DNA from: Sphingobacteriales bacterium 50-39 | Lineage (GTDB): Bacteria; Bacteroidota; Bacteroidia; Chitinophagales; Chitinophagaceae | Direction of reading: 5' to 3' | Assembly: GCA_001898505.1 (NCBI GenBank) | Contig: MKTZ01000027.1 | Coordinates: 432,990-496,989 of the forward strand | Length of the DNA stretch: 64,000 nt | Shown here: piece by piece, positions 26,434-35,379 of the stretch | Position numbering within the stretch: position 1 is the stretch's first letter | Layout of the letters: every line of letters starts with the position of its first letter | Made by a program: the position numbers and the translations under genes | The notes under the pieces: model-generated | The model's database searches: none | What the model saw: only the letters and a program-made list of their open reading frames with translations | Told to the model about the DNA's origin: nothing

Positions 26434-26577
26434 ATGAAGATCAAACTGACCAGCGTCCCCGTTAAGGACCAGGATAAGGCATTGCATTTTTATACGGAAA
26501 TATTGGGTTTAATATACAGATGGTGCAGATATAGAATAGAAACGTTATCTTGTTCCGACAATGCCACTGCTGTATGA
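26434..26577 (+). pseudogene. Truncated VOC/glyoxalase-fold gene
   Basis: An ATG at 26434 starts MKIKLTSVPVKDQDKALHF followed by YTEILGL, the first beta-alpha unit of a vicinal-oxygen-chelate domain. After about 27 codons the reading becomes unrelated (IYRWCRYRIETLSC) and stops at 26577 after 47 residues, where a full VOC gene would have about 120-130. The stop overlaps the ribokinase ATG as ATGA, so the deletion has fused the VOC head to the region just upstream of ribokinase. An intact copy may exist elsewhere. Confidence 0.7.
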
Positions 26578-27473
26578 ATCGCTCTAAAATCGTCGTCGTC
26601 GGAAGCACCAATATGGATATGGTCGTGCAGGCGGATCATATCCCCGTCCCGGGTGAGACAGTTCTCTCAGGCTCTTTTTTTATGAACCCCGGTGGTAAAG
26701 GCGCCAACCAGGCAGTGGCGGTGGCAAGGCTTGGCGGTGAGGTTATCTTCGTATCCAAACTGGGTAATGATGTATTCGGCCGGCAGTTCTCTCAATTATT
26801 CCATGATGAAGGCATCGATATCTCTTTTTTACTGCATGACAAGGACCTGCCCAGCGGGGTGGCGCTCATTACCGTAGACAAAGGAGGAGAAAACAGCATT
26901 GTAGTGGCTTCCGGCGCCAATGCCAGCCTGCGAAAGGAAGATCTCGCAGATGCCCTGGATGTCCCCTCGGGTATATTACTGCTACAGCTGGAGATACCCA
27001 TGGCGGTGGTGGAGTATGCCGTGGAATGCGCGGCCTCGAAGGGTATAAAAGTGATCCTCAATCCTGCGCCGGCGGCAGCGCTTTCGCCCGGACTGCTCGA
27101 GAAAATCGACATCCTCACTCCCAATAAAACGGAAGCTTCCATGATCGCGGGGATACCGGTGACGGATATGGGCAGCGCCAAAAAAGCTGCAATAGCTATC
27201 TGTGACAAGGGTGTCCGAACCGTGGTCGTTACCATGGGACCCCTGGGCGCCGTCATTTGTGAGGGAGGGGAATGCTCCGTGGTGGAGACCAGGAAGGTAG
27301 CCGCGGTTGATACCACTGCCGCCGGAGATGTGTTTAACGGCGCTATTGCGGTGGCCCTGTCCGAAGGGAAGAATATGGCCGAGGCCGTGCGATTTGCCTG
27401 TGATGCAGCTGCCATTTCCGTCACCCGTCTGGGCGCGCAGTCGTCCATTCCATACAGGAAAGAGCTTTTATAA
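26574..27473 (+). CDS. rbsK: Ribokinase (PfkB family)
   Basis: The 299-residue kinase has the PfkB start KIVVVGSTNMDMVVQADHIP, the substrate motif NPGGKGANQAVAVARLGG near 41, the NKTEAS segment near 185, and the ATP/anion-hole signature DTTAAGDVFNGA near 245 with the catalytic Asp. It phosphorylates ribose at C5 for the pentose phosphate pathway; a related pentose or nucleoside substrate is possible. I chose the ATG at 26574 rather than the TTG at 26550. A GRP-type sugar transporter follows 14 bp downstream, supporting a sugar uptake and kinase unit. The start overlaps the stop of a broken VOC gene. Confidence 0.92.
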   Translation: MNRSKIVVVGSTNMDMVVQADHIPVPGETVLSGSFFMNPGGKGANQAVAVARLGGEVIFVSKLGNDVFGRQFSQLFHDEGIDISFLLHDKDLPSGVALITVDKGGENSIVVASGANASLRKEDLADALDVPSGILLLQLEIPMAVVEYAVECAASKGIKVILNPAPAAALSPGLLEKIDILTPNKTEASMIAGIPVTDMGSAKKAAIAICDKGVRTVVVTMGPLGAVICEGGECSVVETRKVAAVDTTAAGDVFNGAIAVALSEGKNMAEAVRFACDAAAISVTRLGAQSSIPYRKELL

Positions 27474-27487
27474 AAACCTGCTGCCAT

Positions 27488-28483
27488 ATGTTCATCGTAG
27501 AAAACTATTCTGTAGCCATCTTTTTCTGTTTTATCACCATGCTGTGCTGGGGGTCCTGGGCCAATACCCAGAAGTTGGCCGCCGCCAGCTGGCGGTTTGA
27601 GCTTTTTTACTGGGACTATGTGCTGGGTATTCTTTTGACTGCCATCCTGTTTGCGCTGACCCTGGGTAGTTTTGGGGCGGAAGGCCGGGGATTTATTGCG
27701 GATATACGGCAGGCGTCGGGTGGGGCGATTGGCTCCGCACTGCTGGGAGGCGCCATTTTCAATGCCGCCAATATCCTGCTGGTTGCCGCCATTGCCGTAG
27801 CCGGCATGTCCGTAGCCTTTCCTGTAGGCATCGGTATTGCGCTGGCCTGGGGGGTCGTGGTGAACTATCTCGATAATCCCATCGGCAATTCCCTGTTGCT
27901 GTTCGCAGGTGTAGGCCTTATCATCGTGGCCATACTGCTCAATGCCTATGCCTATCGCAGAGCCAGCGCCACTCAAAAGAAGGTCAGCACCCGGGGGCTG
28001 GTACTATCCGTCGTCGCCGGCATACTGATGGGTTTTTTCTATAAATACGTCGCTGCCTCCATGTTTCCGGACTTTGCGCACCCCCAGCCGGGTAAGCTAA
28101 GCCCCTATACGGCCGTCTTCATTTTTTCTGCAGGCATCCTGCTGAGCAATTTCCTTTTCAATACTATTTTGATGAAAAGGCCGGTAGCAGGTCCGGCCGT
28201 GAAAATGGCGGATTACTTTTCAGGCAATGCACGCAATCACCTGATAGGTGTACTCGGAGGCGCTATTTGGTGTATCGGCATGTCATTCAGCATACTGGCA
28301 TCGGGCAAGGCGGGTCCTGCCATTTCCTATGGTCTGGGGCAAGGCGCCACCGTGGTGGCTGCCATCTGGGGCATCTTTATATGGAAGGAGTTCAAACATG
28401 CCCCCAAGGGCACATCGGCCGTGCTCAACGGCATGCTGCTGTGTTATCTGGCCGGATTGGGACTTTTAATCGCAGCAAGATAA
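27488..28483 (+). CDS. GRP/DMT-superfamily sugar transporter (ribose-porter-like)
   Basis: The 331-residue protein has ten hydrophobic helices in two halves, beginning with FFCFITMLCWGSWANTQKL (the WGSW motif of glucose/ribose porters), then AAIAVAGMSVAFPVGIGIAL and the second-half repeat SILASGKAGPAISYGLGQGA. It should import a sugar across the inner membrane by symport. Immediate downstream position from ribokinase (14 bp) suggests that ribose or a similar pentose is the substrate. It has no C-terminal cytoplasmic extension. Substrate is inferred from operon context. Confidence 0.85.
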   Translation: MFIVENYSVAIFFCFITMLCWGSWANTQKLAAASWRFELFYWDYVLGILLTAILFALTLGSFGAEGRGFIADIRQASGGAIGSALLGGAIFNAANILLVAAIAVAGMSVAFPVGIGIALAWGVVVNYLDNPIGNSLLLFAGVGLIIVAILLNAYAYRRASATQKKVSTRGLVLSVVAGILMGFFYKYVAASMFPDFAHPQPGKLSPYTAVFIFSAGILLSNFLFNTILMKRPVAGPAVKMADYFSGNARNHLIGVLGGAIWCIGMSFSILASGKAGPAISYGLGQGATVVAAIWGIFIWKEFKHAPKGTSAVLNGMLLCYLAGLGLLIAAR

Positions 28484-28516
28484 GATACATATTATCTTTA
28501 TGGCCGGAACACCGGT

Positions 28517-29266
28517 ATGATAAAGAAACATGTCCGTTATTTGTTATTTGTCCTTATTACCCTGGGTTTTTACCAGGGGCTGTCCGCCCAGGTAGAGGTG
28601 AAGGGCACCGTCTATGACAAGACCCGATATTTTGCCATGCAGGGTGTCAGCGTAATGGGGACATCGGGTCAGGGTACAGTGACCGACTCGGTGGGGCATT
28701 ATACTATCCGCCTGCCAGTTTCGGACTCCATTTATTTTTCTTATTTAGGCAAGCACACGGCTAAATTCCCGGTCAAGGGAGTAATGCCGGGATTCCCTAT
28801 GGATATAAGCCTTGCCGTTACCATCGACAGTCTCCCTCTTGTTGTCGTAAGACCCAAGGCTCACCGGTATGATTCATTGGAGAACAGGGAGGAGTATCGA
28901 AAAGTCTTTGAATATGAGCCTGACTATCTTACGGGCAGTGGCGGTATCAGCCTTGACATGCTGCTCAGCGGTAAGAAGAACCGCCAGATGCTGGCCCTGC
29001 AGCGCCGTCTGATAGAACAGGAGCAGGATAAATATGTAGACTATAGATTCAACAGGAACCTGGTGAGGAAGATCACCGGATTGCAACGACCGGCGCTCGA
29101 CACGTTTATGCGTATGTACCGACCCACCTATGAGTTTATCCTTCGTTGCGAGAACGACTACGAGTTCTATAAATACATAAAGGATTGCGGGTTGTATTTC
29201 TCGCGGACCTGGATGAGAGAGCATGCTTTTGCCGCCCCTTATTTCAGGAAAGTCTCCATCTGCTGA
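28517..29266 (+). CDS. Secreted protein with carboxypeptidase-like regulatory domain
   Basis: The 249-residue product has a signal peptide ending near GLSAQ and a CarboxypepD_reg-like Ig domain at residues about 27-110 (VEVKGTVYDKTRYFAMQGVSV, GTVTDSVGHYTIRLP, LVVVRPKAHRYDS). The C-terminal half is helical and charged (RRLIEQEQDKYVDYRFNRN, TFMRMYRPTYEFILRC), as seen in a common Bacteroidota envelope family. The role is unknown; such domains occur on outer-membrane receptors and periplasmic proteins. Its last 28 bp overlap the converging lipoprotein gene. Confidence 0.8.
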   Translation: MIKKHVRYLLFVLITLGFYQGLSAQVEVKGTVYDKTRYFAMQGVSVMGTSGQGTVTDSVGHYTIRLPVSDSIYFSYLGKHTAKFPVKGVMPGFPMDISLAVTIDSLPLVVVRPKAHRYDSLENREEYRKVFEYEPDYLTGSGGISLDMLLSGKKNRQMLALQRRLIEQEQDKYVDYRFNRNLVRKITGLQRPALDTFMRMYRPTYEFILRCENDYEFYKYIKDCGLYFSRTWMREHAFAAPYFRKVSIC

Positions 29267-29994
29267 AAGGCCCCGACGAACTGCTTATATCTATTGTCCG
29301 TATGAGGCCACGCAATATTGCCGCTGTGGAAGATATCCTTTATGATATCATTGGCTTTTGCGCAATCTTCTTCGTCGAAAAAACAGGATTTCCATGCGGC
29401 TGGAAGCTCATCCAACGGCTTTAGGGTAAATCCGTTGCCATAGATCTTCATATTGGTGGGCGTACCCCGGACGTCGATGGCCGACACTTCATTGTCCAAT
29501 GCCCATTTAAAATAGGCTTCCCAAAACCGGCAATGGTTGTAGAGGCGTTGGCGGATCTCGGTATCTGACTCTTTGTGAGTGGCTGTTATCCGCCAGCGAT
29601 TGTTCTCCAGAGAGAAGGGGTCTTTCCCATCCTTTTGTTCCGGCAGGGATTGTCTTTCAAAGCTGGCGGTGAACCCTTCCCGGATCGTCATCTGCATTTC
29701 TTTTGGTTTGGACAGGTCCACCGCATAGATGCTCGTATGGTGCTGGCGATCCGTCAGATAGAGCTTGTGATCCTCCAGTCGCCAGGCGCCGTATTCAAAA
29801 TGACCGAAATCACGGGTATAAGTGCCGTCCTTCCGGCATTCCAGGAAGCTGGCCGGGTTTAACTGACTGACTCCTGCCGAACCGTCACTATAGGTATAGA
29901 ACCAAAGGTGATAGATGCTGTTGGAGGACAGATGGCAGCCTGTCAAATTCTGCAGGATGAGGGCAAGGCAAAGAAGGGAAAGGGGCTTTTTCAT
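29239..29994 (-). CDS. Lipoprotein of unknown function
   Basis: The 251-residue protein begins with a lipoprotein signal (LLCLALILQNLTGCH, lipid cysteine near 20). The N-terminal part has alternating strand and polar segments (YHLWFYTYSDG, GTYTRDFGHFEYGAWRLEDHKLYLTD) suggesting a lipocalin-like or beta-sandwich domain. The C-terminal half contains WEAYFKWALDNEVSAIDVRG and KSCFFDEEDCAKANDIIKD. I recognise no family. The ATG at 29994 was preferred to an upstream start at 30018 because of the signal sequence. It overlaps the opposite gene's end by 28 bp. Confidence 0.72.
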   Translation of the reverse strand: MKKPLSLLCLALILQNLTGCHLSSNSIYHLWFYTYSDGSAGVSQLNPASFLECRKDGTYTRDFGHFEYGAWRLEDHKLYLTDRQHHTSIYAVDLSKPKEMQMTIREGFTASFERQSLPEQKDGKDPFSLENNRWRITATHKESDTEIRQRLYNHCRFWEAYFKWALDNEVSAIDVRGTPTNMKIYGNGFTLKPLDELPAAWKSCFFDEEDCAKANDIIKDIFHSGNIAWPHTDNRYKQFVGAFQQMETFLK

Positions 29995-30305
29995 AGGGCT
30001 AATATATGATGCCCGCAAGGTTATTCCCTATTTGCAATTTTTTTTCCCATTTCTGGACAAATGGCACGGGTTGCTATGATGGTAATCTGTTGTTAGTCAG
30101 GCATTTGTGATATTGGTATGCCAATTGGAATCTACTATTCGGTTTTTCATAGGATATTGGATTTAAAGACGGGAGTGTATTTCTATACTGCTCCTTTTTT
30201 TTTTACGATTACTTTCCTTTATGACGCGTAGACGTCCTGCCCTTTGCTGTTGCTAAAGTTGCTATTTATTAAAAGCCAGAGTTGTTCATCTTTAAACTCA
30301 GATGT
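29995..30305. other. Intergenic region without recognisable gene
   Basis: About 310 bp separate a reverse-strand lipoprotein gene from the forward HATPase-like gene. I see AT-rich sequence with a T10 run near 30188 and no ORF, tRNA or clear terminator. Both flanking promoters should lie here, but no full TTG/TAnnTTTG pair is visible. Confidence 0.5.
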
Positions 30306-30638
30306 ATGAATCTTGAAGGAACAGTACAGACACCTACCCAAGCCGAACCCAAAGTTTCGCTCCACGACATTGTCAGTCAGCTGATCACCAGTCTGCAGCC
30401 CATGGCCGTCAAACGTAATAACATTTTATTGAACGATATTCCCAGGGATCTCGCTATGGAGGTGGATCAGCATATGGTCGCCTATGTCCTGTCGGGTCTG
30501 GTGAATAGTGCCGTCAATAGCACAGAAAATCAATGCATTCATATCGAGGCCGTCTTCAATAATGAACATCGGATGCTGCGGGTAAAGGACTTGCATACGC
30601 AGGTATACCATACGATGGAGATCTTAGCGAATTGCTGA
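30306..30638 (+). CDS. Small orphan HATPase-like protein (N-terminal half of GHKL fold)
   Basis: The 110-residue product resembles the N-terminal part of a histidine-kinase ATPase domain. VSLHDIVSQLITSLQPMA resembles the start, NILLNDIPRDLAMEVDQHMVAYVLSGL a linker into the N-box helix, and LVNSAVNST the degenerate N-box, followed by strands CIHIEAVFNNEHRMLRVKD. The glycine boxes and ATP lid are absent, so catalysis is unlikely. Short HATPase-like proteins of this kind occur in Chitinophagaceae as I recall, but their role is unclear. The stop overlaps the next start as TGATG. Confidence 0.55.
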   Translation: MNLEGTVQTPTQAEPKVSLHDIVSQLITSLQPMAVKRNNILLNDIPRDLAMEVDQHMVAYVLSGLVNSAVNSTENQCIHIEAVFNNEHRMLRVKDLHTQVYHTMEILANC

Positions 30639-31273
30639 TGTTTTTTCTCAGAGGTACCCGCACAGCCCGTATAAAGAAGTATTTGATACACGACCGTCAA
30701 TGCGTTCATTGCAATGACTTCAACCTCACGGTAAAAATTTACAAGGAATACTTTCATGTCTGGTTCATCCCCATTGTCGCGTCGGGCGTAAAGTCTACCA
30801 AGATTGAATGCAATAGCTGCGGAATGTCCATGCGGTCAGACTCACTGGCCAAAGAATATGAATCAAAGACGCGCGCTCCCTTCTATTTATATTCTGGTCT
30901 GATATTCGCGGGGCTTCTAATATTGGGGGCAGTAGGTCTCTCCCTGGGTGGATCGTATCAACGATCCGTGTATATAGCCAATCCACAAGTTGGGGATGTC
31001 TACCTGATCAAAACCGACAAACCCTTTAAGGACAGCTATCATTTCTCACGGGTGATGCGTGTAAATGGTGATTCCATCATAGCCTGGGACAATAAGTTGA
31101 ACTATCTCAGTCTCGGTGGTACTCCTTCGAAGCTGGACTCGGGGGATCATTTCAGTTCGGACAATGAGCTAGTGTATACGAAAGGGTTATTGAGAGTAAT
31201 GTATGACAAGGATTCGATCGTGACTGTCTTCCGGGGCGAGGGGGATGGGACGGGATTTAACAGAGTAAACTGA
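30638..31273 (+). CDS. Zinc-ribbon membrane protein of unknown function
   Basis: The 211-residue product starts with a cytoplasmic zinc ribbon: CVHC near 25 and CNSC near 63 with intervening strands (KIYKEYFHVWFIPIV). One transmembrane helix follows (LYSGLIFAGLLILGAVGLSLGG, residues about 88-109), then an extracytoplasmic beta-rich domain with QVGDVYLIKTD and SRVMRVNGDSIIAWDN. It is translationally coupled to the HATPase-like gene through TGATG. The two CxxC pairs would hold one zinc. The function is not known; a signalling or envelope-sensing role is only a guess. Confidence 0.72.
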   Translation: MFFLRGTRTARIKKYLIHDRQCVHCNDFNLTVKIYKEYFHVWFIPIVASGVKSTKIECNSCGMSMRSDSLAKEYESKTRAPFYLYSGLIFAGLLILGAVGLSLGGSYQRSVYIANPQVGDVYLIKTDKPFKDSYHFSRVMRVNGDSIIAWDNKLNYLSLGGTPSKLDSGDHFSSDNELVYTKGLLRVMYDKDSIVTVFRGEGDGTGFNRVN

Positions 31274-31593
31274 ATAAACCGAGAGATGGCGGATACGATC
31301 TATTAAATCTATGGGCAGAATATTTAGGCGAAAAAAGACAAATTTTTATGCCTGATCTCATCTTCATTTACGCGACAGGACAGACCTATATAGACCCCAT
31401 TAGTGGTTTACCCTGAATTCGGAAATTACTATTTTTTCTTGTGCTGTAAATCAATGAGTTGAGGTTCTGACAACCTTTTTTCCAGTACTATTTTCTCCAA
31501 AAAAACGTTTATATTACAGTACCGAAAACCCGAGCCGGAGGTTAGTGCCGAAAGCTCATAAATCCGAACCCAGTACCCTAATTTGAAAACGTT
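31274..31593. other. Intergenic region without recognisable gene
   Basis: About 320 bp of AT-rich sequence. I find no ORF with a plausible start, no RNA gene and no clear hairpin terminator. The segment CTAATTTG just before the downstream gene approaches, but does not match, the -7 consensus. Confidence 0.5.
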
Positions 31594-32007
31594 ATGAAAC
31601 ACGTAGATTATCTGTATTTTAATATCTACAACTACTTCTACAAAGTCAGCCAGTACCGGCCCAGCTTTAATCCCCGTATGCAGGCAATGTATCTGTTTTC
31701 CCTTGGCTCAGGGGGATGGCTCTTGTTATTAGAGTCGTTGTATTTACACTTTGTAAAGCATGCCCGGTTTGAATCACGCGGCCAATCCGCGCTGTTTGCC
31801 GGCTCTCTTTATCTTCTCACTGCCTTCCTGTTCCATTACATCTTTATTATTAAGGATCGGGACCTGAAGATCTTCGGGAAATATGAAGAGCTGTCCAACA
31901 GGAATCCGAAAAGCAGATGGCATTTGGTCGTATCACTGGCCGTGCTTTTCCTGCCTTACGTGGCGTTGTTATCATTTGCTATTTTTTACCCCCGGCACGG
32001 ACAGTAA
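31594..32007 (+). CDS. Small membrane protein of unknown function, three helices
   Basis: The 137-residue protein has three hydrophobic segments: MYLFSLGSGGWLLLLESLYL, ALFAGSLYLLTAFLFHYIFII and HLVVSLAVLFLPYVALLSFAIF. An aromatic, tyrosine-rich N-terminus (YLYFNIYNYFYKVSQYRP) precedes them. No family was recognised. Its 3' end overlaps the converging DUF3179 gene by 36 bp, which reduces confidence slightly, but the helix pattern and the ATG after a 320-bp gap support a real gene. Confidence 0.65.
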   Translation: MKHVDYLYFNIYNYFYKVSQYRPSFNPRMQAMYLFSLGSGGWLLLLESLYLHFVKHARFESRGQSALFAGSLYLLTAFLFHYIFIIKDRDLKIFGKYEELSNRNPKSRWHLVVSLAVLFLPYVALLSFAIFYPRHGQ

Positions 32008-33189
32008 TTTATATCTGGTCGTACCCGGATGGAAATTGCTCCATGAATGCCAGAATTCCTGGTAGTACTGGACGGGCGTCAGCTGTCGGTCCTTTAGCGA
32101 CCCTGCGATGCATTTTCCATTAAAGCTCCAGGTCGAGCCTGTGGTGCTGTCCTTTATATACGGCTGGTCCGGTGTCTGTATGAATTGTAGAGTTTGGCCT
32201 CCAACATTCCTGTTCCAGACATGGAAGGTGGTGGAATCAGGGCCCAACAGGATCAGGATAGGAGTATTGCCGACGGTGTCCTGTATCGGGGAATGATTGA
32301 CAAGATCGTTCCAGTCGTAAGCCTTCTCAGCATTCTCGGATTTTATACCAATAACCCAGGACTTCGCCTCCCATGAGGCGGAGTCCCTTTTTTCCAGGCT
32401 GCCCTTGATCGTGCCTTTGTCGTAGTCTGCGAGATCATCGTACTGTTTTTTATAGACCGTGTCTGGCTGGAGGATCTTTGTATCGGGATGTTCGGTCACC
32501 CATTCGGCAAGGGAGGACTGATAAGAGGGCAACTCCTTCAAACGTCGATTTTTTAAGGGGCCCGCGATGGAGACGCCTGTAGCCTGCTGCCACCAGCTCC
32601 CGGTCGTGGCGTCCTCGAACATGGCATTGAAGTGATCCATTCCCACCAGTCTGAAATTCTCGCTTTTCCCATTTACTATCGGGCTAAAGACCCTTCCTGT
32701 TCTGCAAACCGTGCAATAGGTGATCATGACCGGCATGCCGCCGACCGTGTCACGTACCTGGTGATGATAGCCGATGATCTGTATAGGGTAGGCCTTTGTC
32801 TCGTTATTGATGGATACGCCGATGACCAGTTTCTCCGAAGGAACTTTGTTGGTGGCGGCATCGGCAAATCTTACCGTGCCTGGCTGATAGAACATCTTGT
32901 CGGCCTGGAACCGGAAGTTGAAGAAATAAAAAACGACTGCATAGAGGCCCAGGACGACCGTAAGCCCAATTTTTGTCCAGACCCGCCCTTTGGAGAACCA
33001 GGTATACAACGGGAAAACCACCAGCAGCAGGCCAAGAAGCCGCAGGTAGAGCCTGTTGCGATCAATGAAATAGGCCAGGTCGATGGTGTTGGCGTGCTGG
33101 CTGCCGGGGAAGGGCATGATAAAGTATACCCGAAGGATCTCCGTAGCAAATAACAGGAGGATACCCAGGATGAATAGCAGTCTGTTCAT
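31972..33189 (-). CDS. DUF3179 domain-containing membrane-anchored protein
   Basis: The 405-residue protein begins with three hydrophobic segments (LLFILGILLLFATEILRV, LYLRLLGLLLVVFPLY, KIGLTVVLGLYAVVFYFF). A DUF3179 domain follows, with KAYPIQIIGYHHQVRDTVGG, VMITYCTVCRTGRVF (CxxC-like pair near 168) and NFRLVGMDHFNAMFED. A repeat-like second half contains GSTWSFNGKC. DUF3179 proteins are periplasmic or surface proteins of unknown function. It lies on the same strand as the TonB-like gene, 109 bp away. Confidence 0.86.
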   Translation of the reverse strand: MNRLLFILGILLLFATEILRVYFIMPFPGSQHANTIDLAYFIDRNRLYLRLLGLLLVVFPLYTWFSKGRVWTKIGLTVVLGLYAVVFYFFNFRFQADKMFYQPGTVRFADAATNKVPSEKLVIGVSINNETKAYPIQIIGYHHQVRDTVGGMPVMITYCTVCRTGRVFSPIVNGKSENFRLVGMDHFNAMFEDATTGSWWQQATGVSIAGPLKNRRLKELPSYQSSLAEWVTEHPDTKILQPDTVYKKQYDDLADYDKGTIKGSLEKRDSASWEAKSWVIGIKSENAEKAYDWNDLVNHSPIQDTVGNTPILILLGPDSTTFHVWNRNVGGQTLQFIQTPDQPYIKDSTTGSTWSFNGKCIAGSLKDRQLTPVQYYQEFWHSWSNFHPGTTRYKLLSVPGVKNSK

Positions 33190-33298
33190 TGCGGAAATTT
33201 CTATAATTTACATATAATGCATGAAACTTATGCTGGTCCCTGAATTTATCGCATAACAGCCGGCCGACAGGCAGAGGATCCGACAAACGGAAATGGCT

Positions 33299-34123
33299 TT
33301 ATTGTAACTTAAAGACGATGGGTTGTTTGCACCAGCTTTCTATGGGCAGCCCCCCCAGGATCGCGGGCTCCCAATCAGGCGACCTGCGGATGTCTCGCAG
33401 GGCTTCCTCGTCCAGGCTTTTTTCGACGGACCGCATTACACTGATGCTATCGAGCTTTCCTTCCTTTGTAACCTTGAATTGAACGATGACCGTTCCCTGG
33501 ATCTCCTGCTTGACGGCTGAGCGGGGATATTTTAATGTTGTATTCAGGTAATTCAGGAATCCATAAGGGCCACCCGGAAATTCAGCCTTCTTCATAAAGA
33601 CAGTTGCAGATTTGTTGGGAGTGCCATCTTCCAGAAAGAATTGAGCAGCCGTTTGTTTGCCGTTGGCATAAGAGGCTTTCCCTGATAATTTTCCATTGGG
33701 GTAATAGCCCATCCACTCACCTTCCTGCTCGCCTTCCTTATTGGTCCCTGTCGCCTGTAGCTTACCGCTGGAATAATAGTATGACTCCGGTCCGTCGGCT
33801 TTATTGTTCAAATAAAAGGTAGTGTGGAGAACTATACCATTCGAATCGTACAATTTATATTCTCCATTTTTAATCAGCATCGGGTCGTCGGAAAAATGGT
33901 ATATATAATGCGGTTTGCCGGACTGAAAGAAATAAGTTGCGACCATGCCGGAGTCCGTCTTTTTTTTGGTCCTGTAGAGCCAGCCGCCCTGCGGATCGGG
34001 GGAGTATTTTCTCTGATCCGGATGGTAATACATGCTGTCCTGGGAAAAGACCCGCTGGCAAAAGGTCAACTGGCCGGCTGTCAGTAAGGATAGGGCGAGG
34101 AGGAGAGTTTTAGGGAGGGGCAT
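33299..34123 (-). CDS. YwqK-like repeat protein with TonB C-terminal domain
   Basis: The 274-residue protein has a signal peptide (LLLALSLLTAGQLTFCQ). MORN/YwqK-type repeats occupy residues about 70-165 (KNGEYKLYDSNGIVL, DGPESYYYSSGKLQ, QEGEWMGYYPNGKLSG). A TonB-like C-terminal domain follows at about 185-274 (LKYPRSAVKQEIQGTVIVQF, KLDSISVMRS, LDEEALRDIRRSPDWEPA). This combination occurs in Bacteroidota periplasmic proteins; without an N-terminal membrane helix it is not a classic energy transducer. It probably binds envelope partners through the TonB domain. The gene is 14 bp downstream of the FG-GAP gene on the same strand. Confidence 0.83.
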   Translation of the reverse strand: MPLPKTLLLALSLLTAGQLTFCQRVFSQDSMYYHPDQRKYSPDPQGGWLYRTKKKTDSGMVATYFFQSGKPHYIYHFSDDPMLIKNGEYKLYDSNGIVLHTTFYLNNKADGPESYYYSSGKLQATGTNKEGEQEGEWMGYYPNGKLSGKASYANGKQTAAQFFLEDGTPNKSATVFMKKAEFPGGPYGFLNYLNTTLKYPRSAVKQEIQGTVIVQFKVTKEGKLDSISVMRSVEKSLDEEALRDIRRSPDWEPAILGGLPIESWCKQPIVFKLQ

Positions 34124-34137
34124 ATGGTTTGGGTTTT

Positions 34138-35283
34138 TTAAAATTTTTTCTGTTCAAAAAAGAATACGCCATTCTTATTGGCTATAACGATGTCGGGCGT
34201 GCCGTTCTTATCCAAATCTGTCACCAATACCTGTAAGCCTACCCCTGAATGGTCATCGATCAGGTGTGGTATCCAGGTGGGATGGGGGCCCGGTCTGAAC
34301 TCAAACCAATAAAGAACCGAGGCTTCGTGAGCGCCAGGATCTTCGCCATTGTGGGCGTAATATCTTTTACCGGTGACCAGGTCGGGATAGCCATCTCCGT
34401 TGATATCGGCCATGGCCAGGGCATGGGATTCGGAAAATTTATTATAAATGACATGATGTACCCAGCCTGTATCCAGTTTTTCGTGCCACCAGATGCCATA
34501 GTTATGGGCCGAGGCGCTGATCAGGTCATGGTGTCCATTGCCCTTTACATCCAGGGCATAGATCTGGGAGCAGTCTTCGCCAAGATCTGCCGGATGAAAA
34601 GTCCAGCCCGCCGTGGCGGGGTTTGGAGGGCATTCCCACCATCCTTTGGTGATGATCACATCCGGACGGCCATCGCCGTTCATATCCGCGTGGCCCAGTC
34701 CGTGTGTATAGCGACCGAGACCGGGTGTATTCTCTTTTGCGCCGGCGATGATATGTCTTGTCCAGGTGGTGTCTCCTTTTTGGGAAGGAGGTTGCATCCA
34801 AATCATTTCTTTTTTCACCGGGTCGTTACAAAGCAGGTCTGGTCTGCTATCACCATCGATGTCTACAAAGGCTGGGGATTCGTTGCCTGCATTTGGGAGG
34901 ATGGTGTGCATGGGCCAATGACCGCCTGTCCGGCCGGGGTTCTCATACCATACCGCCTCTTCTCCCGGCAGACTGATACGTATCAGGTCAATCCAGCCGT
35001 CCTGGTTGACGTCGAGCGTAAAGTTTAAAAATGAGTTGCTGAACTGGGTGGTAGGGGAATATTTTTTTGGCTCGGTGATCTCGTGTCTTGTCCAGGAAGG
35101 GGCTTCGAACCACCAGGCGCCGGCGATGATATCCAGCCGCCCGTCTTTATTGACGTCTGCCACCGCGACCCCTTCCGAAATGAAGTCCCCGGTGATGATA
35201 TGTTTTATGAATTGGGTGTCTCTGGCCGGCGCCGGCTGCATGCAGACGGCGCCGGCGAGCAATGGTAAAATGAGCGGTCTCAA
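34138..35283 (-). CDS. FG-GAP/VCBS repeat secreted protein
   Basis: The 381-residue protein has a signal sequence and repeated calcium-loop motifs of the VCBS/FG-GAP type: DVNKDGRLDI, DVNQDGWIDL, DIDGDSRPDL, DMNGDGRPDV, DINGDGYPDL and DLDKNGTPDI. These build an integrin-alpha-like seven-bladed propeller. Such proteins are secreted or surface-exposed and can bind or cleave glycans, but no catalytic residues are obvious here. The frame supports only a TTG start at 35283; a stop lies four codons upstream and the first ATG would remove most of the signal peptide. Confidence 0.84.
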   Translation of the reverse strand: MRPLILPLLAGAVCMQPAPARDTQFIKHIITGDFISEGVAVADVNKDGRLDIIAGAWWFEAPSWTRHEITEPKKYSPTTQFSNSFLNFTLDVNQDGWIDLIRISLPGEEAVWYENPGRTGGHWPMHTILPNAGNESPAFVDIDGDSRPDLLCNDPVKKEMIWMQPPSQKGDTTWTRHIIAGAKENTPGLGRYTHGLGHADMNGDGRPDVIITKGWWECPPNPATAGWTFHPADLGEDCSQIYALDVKGNGHHDLISASAHNYGIWWHEKLDTGWVHHVIYNKFSESHALAMADINGDGYPDLVTGKRYYAHNGEDPGAHEASVLYWFEFRPGPHPTWIPHLIDDHSGVGLQVLVTDLDKNGTPDIVIANKNGVFFFEQKKF

Positions 35284-35379
35284 GGATGGTCTTTATATAT
35301 AAGGTAAAGTAATGATTTTTTGGCTCGGGGTTATAATAAATCCCAACCAGGATGAGAAAAAATTGCTATTTTAATAGCT

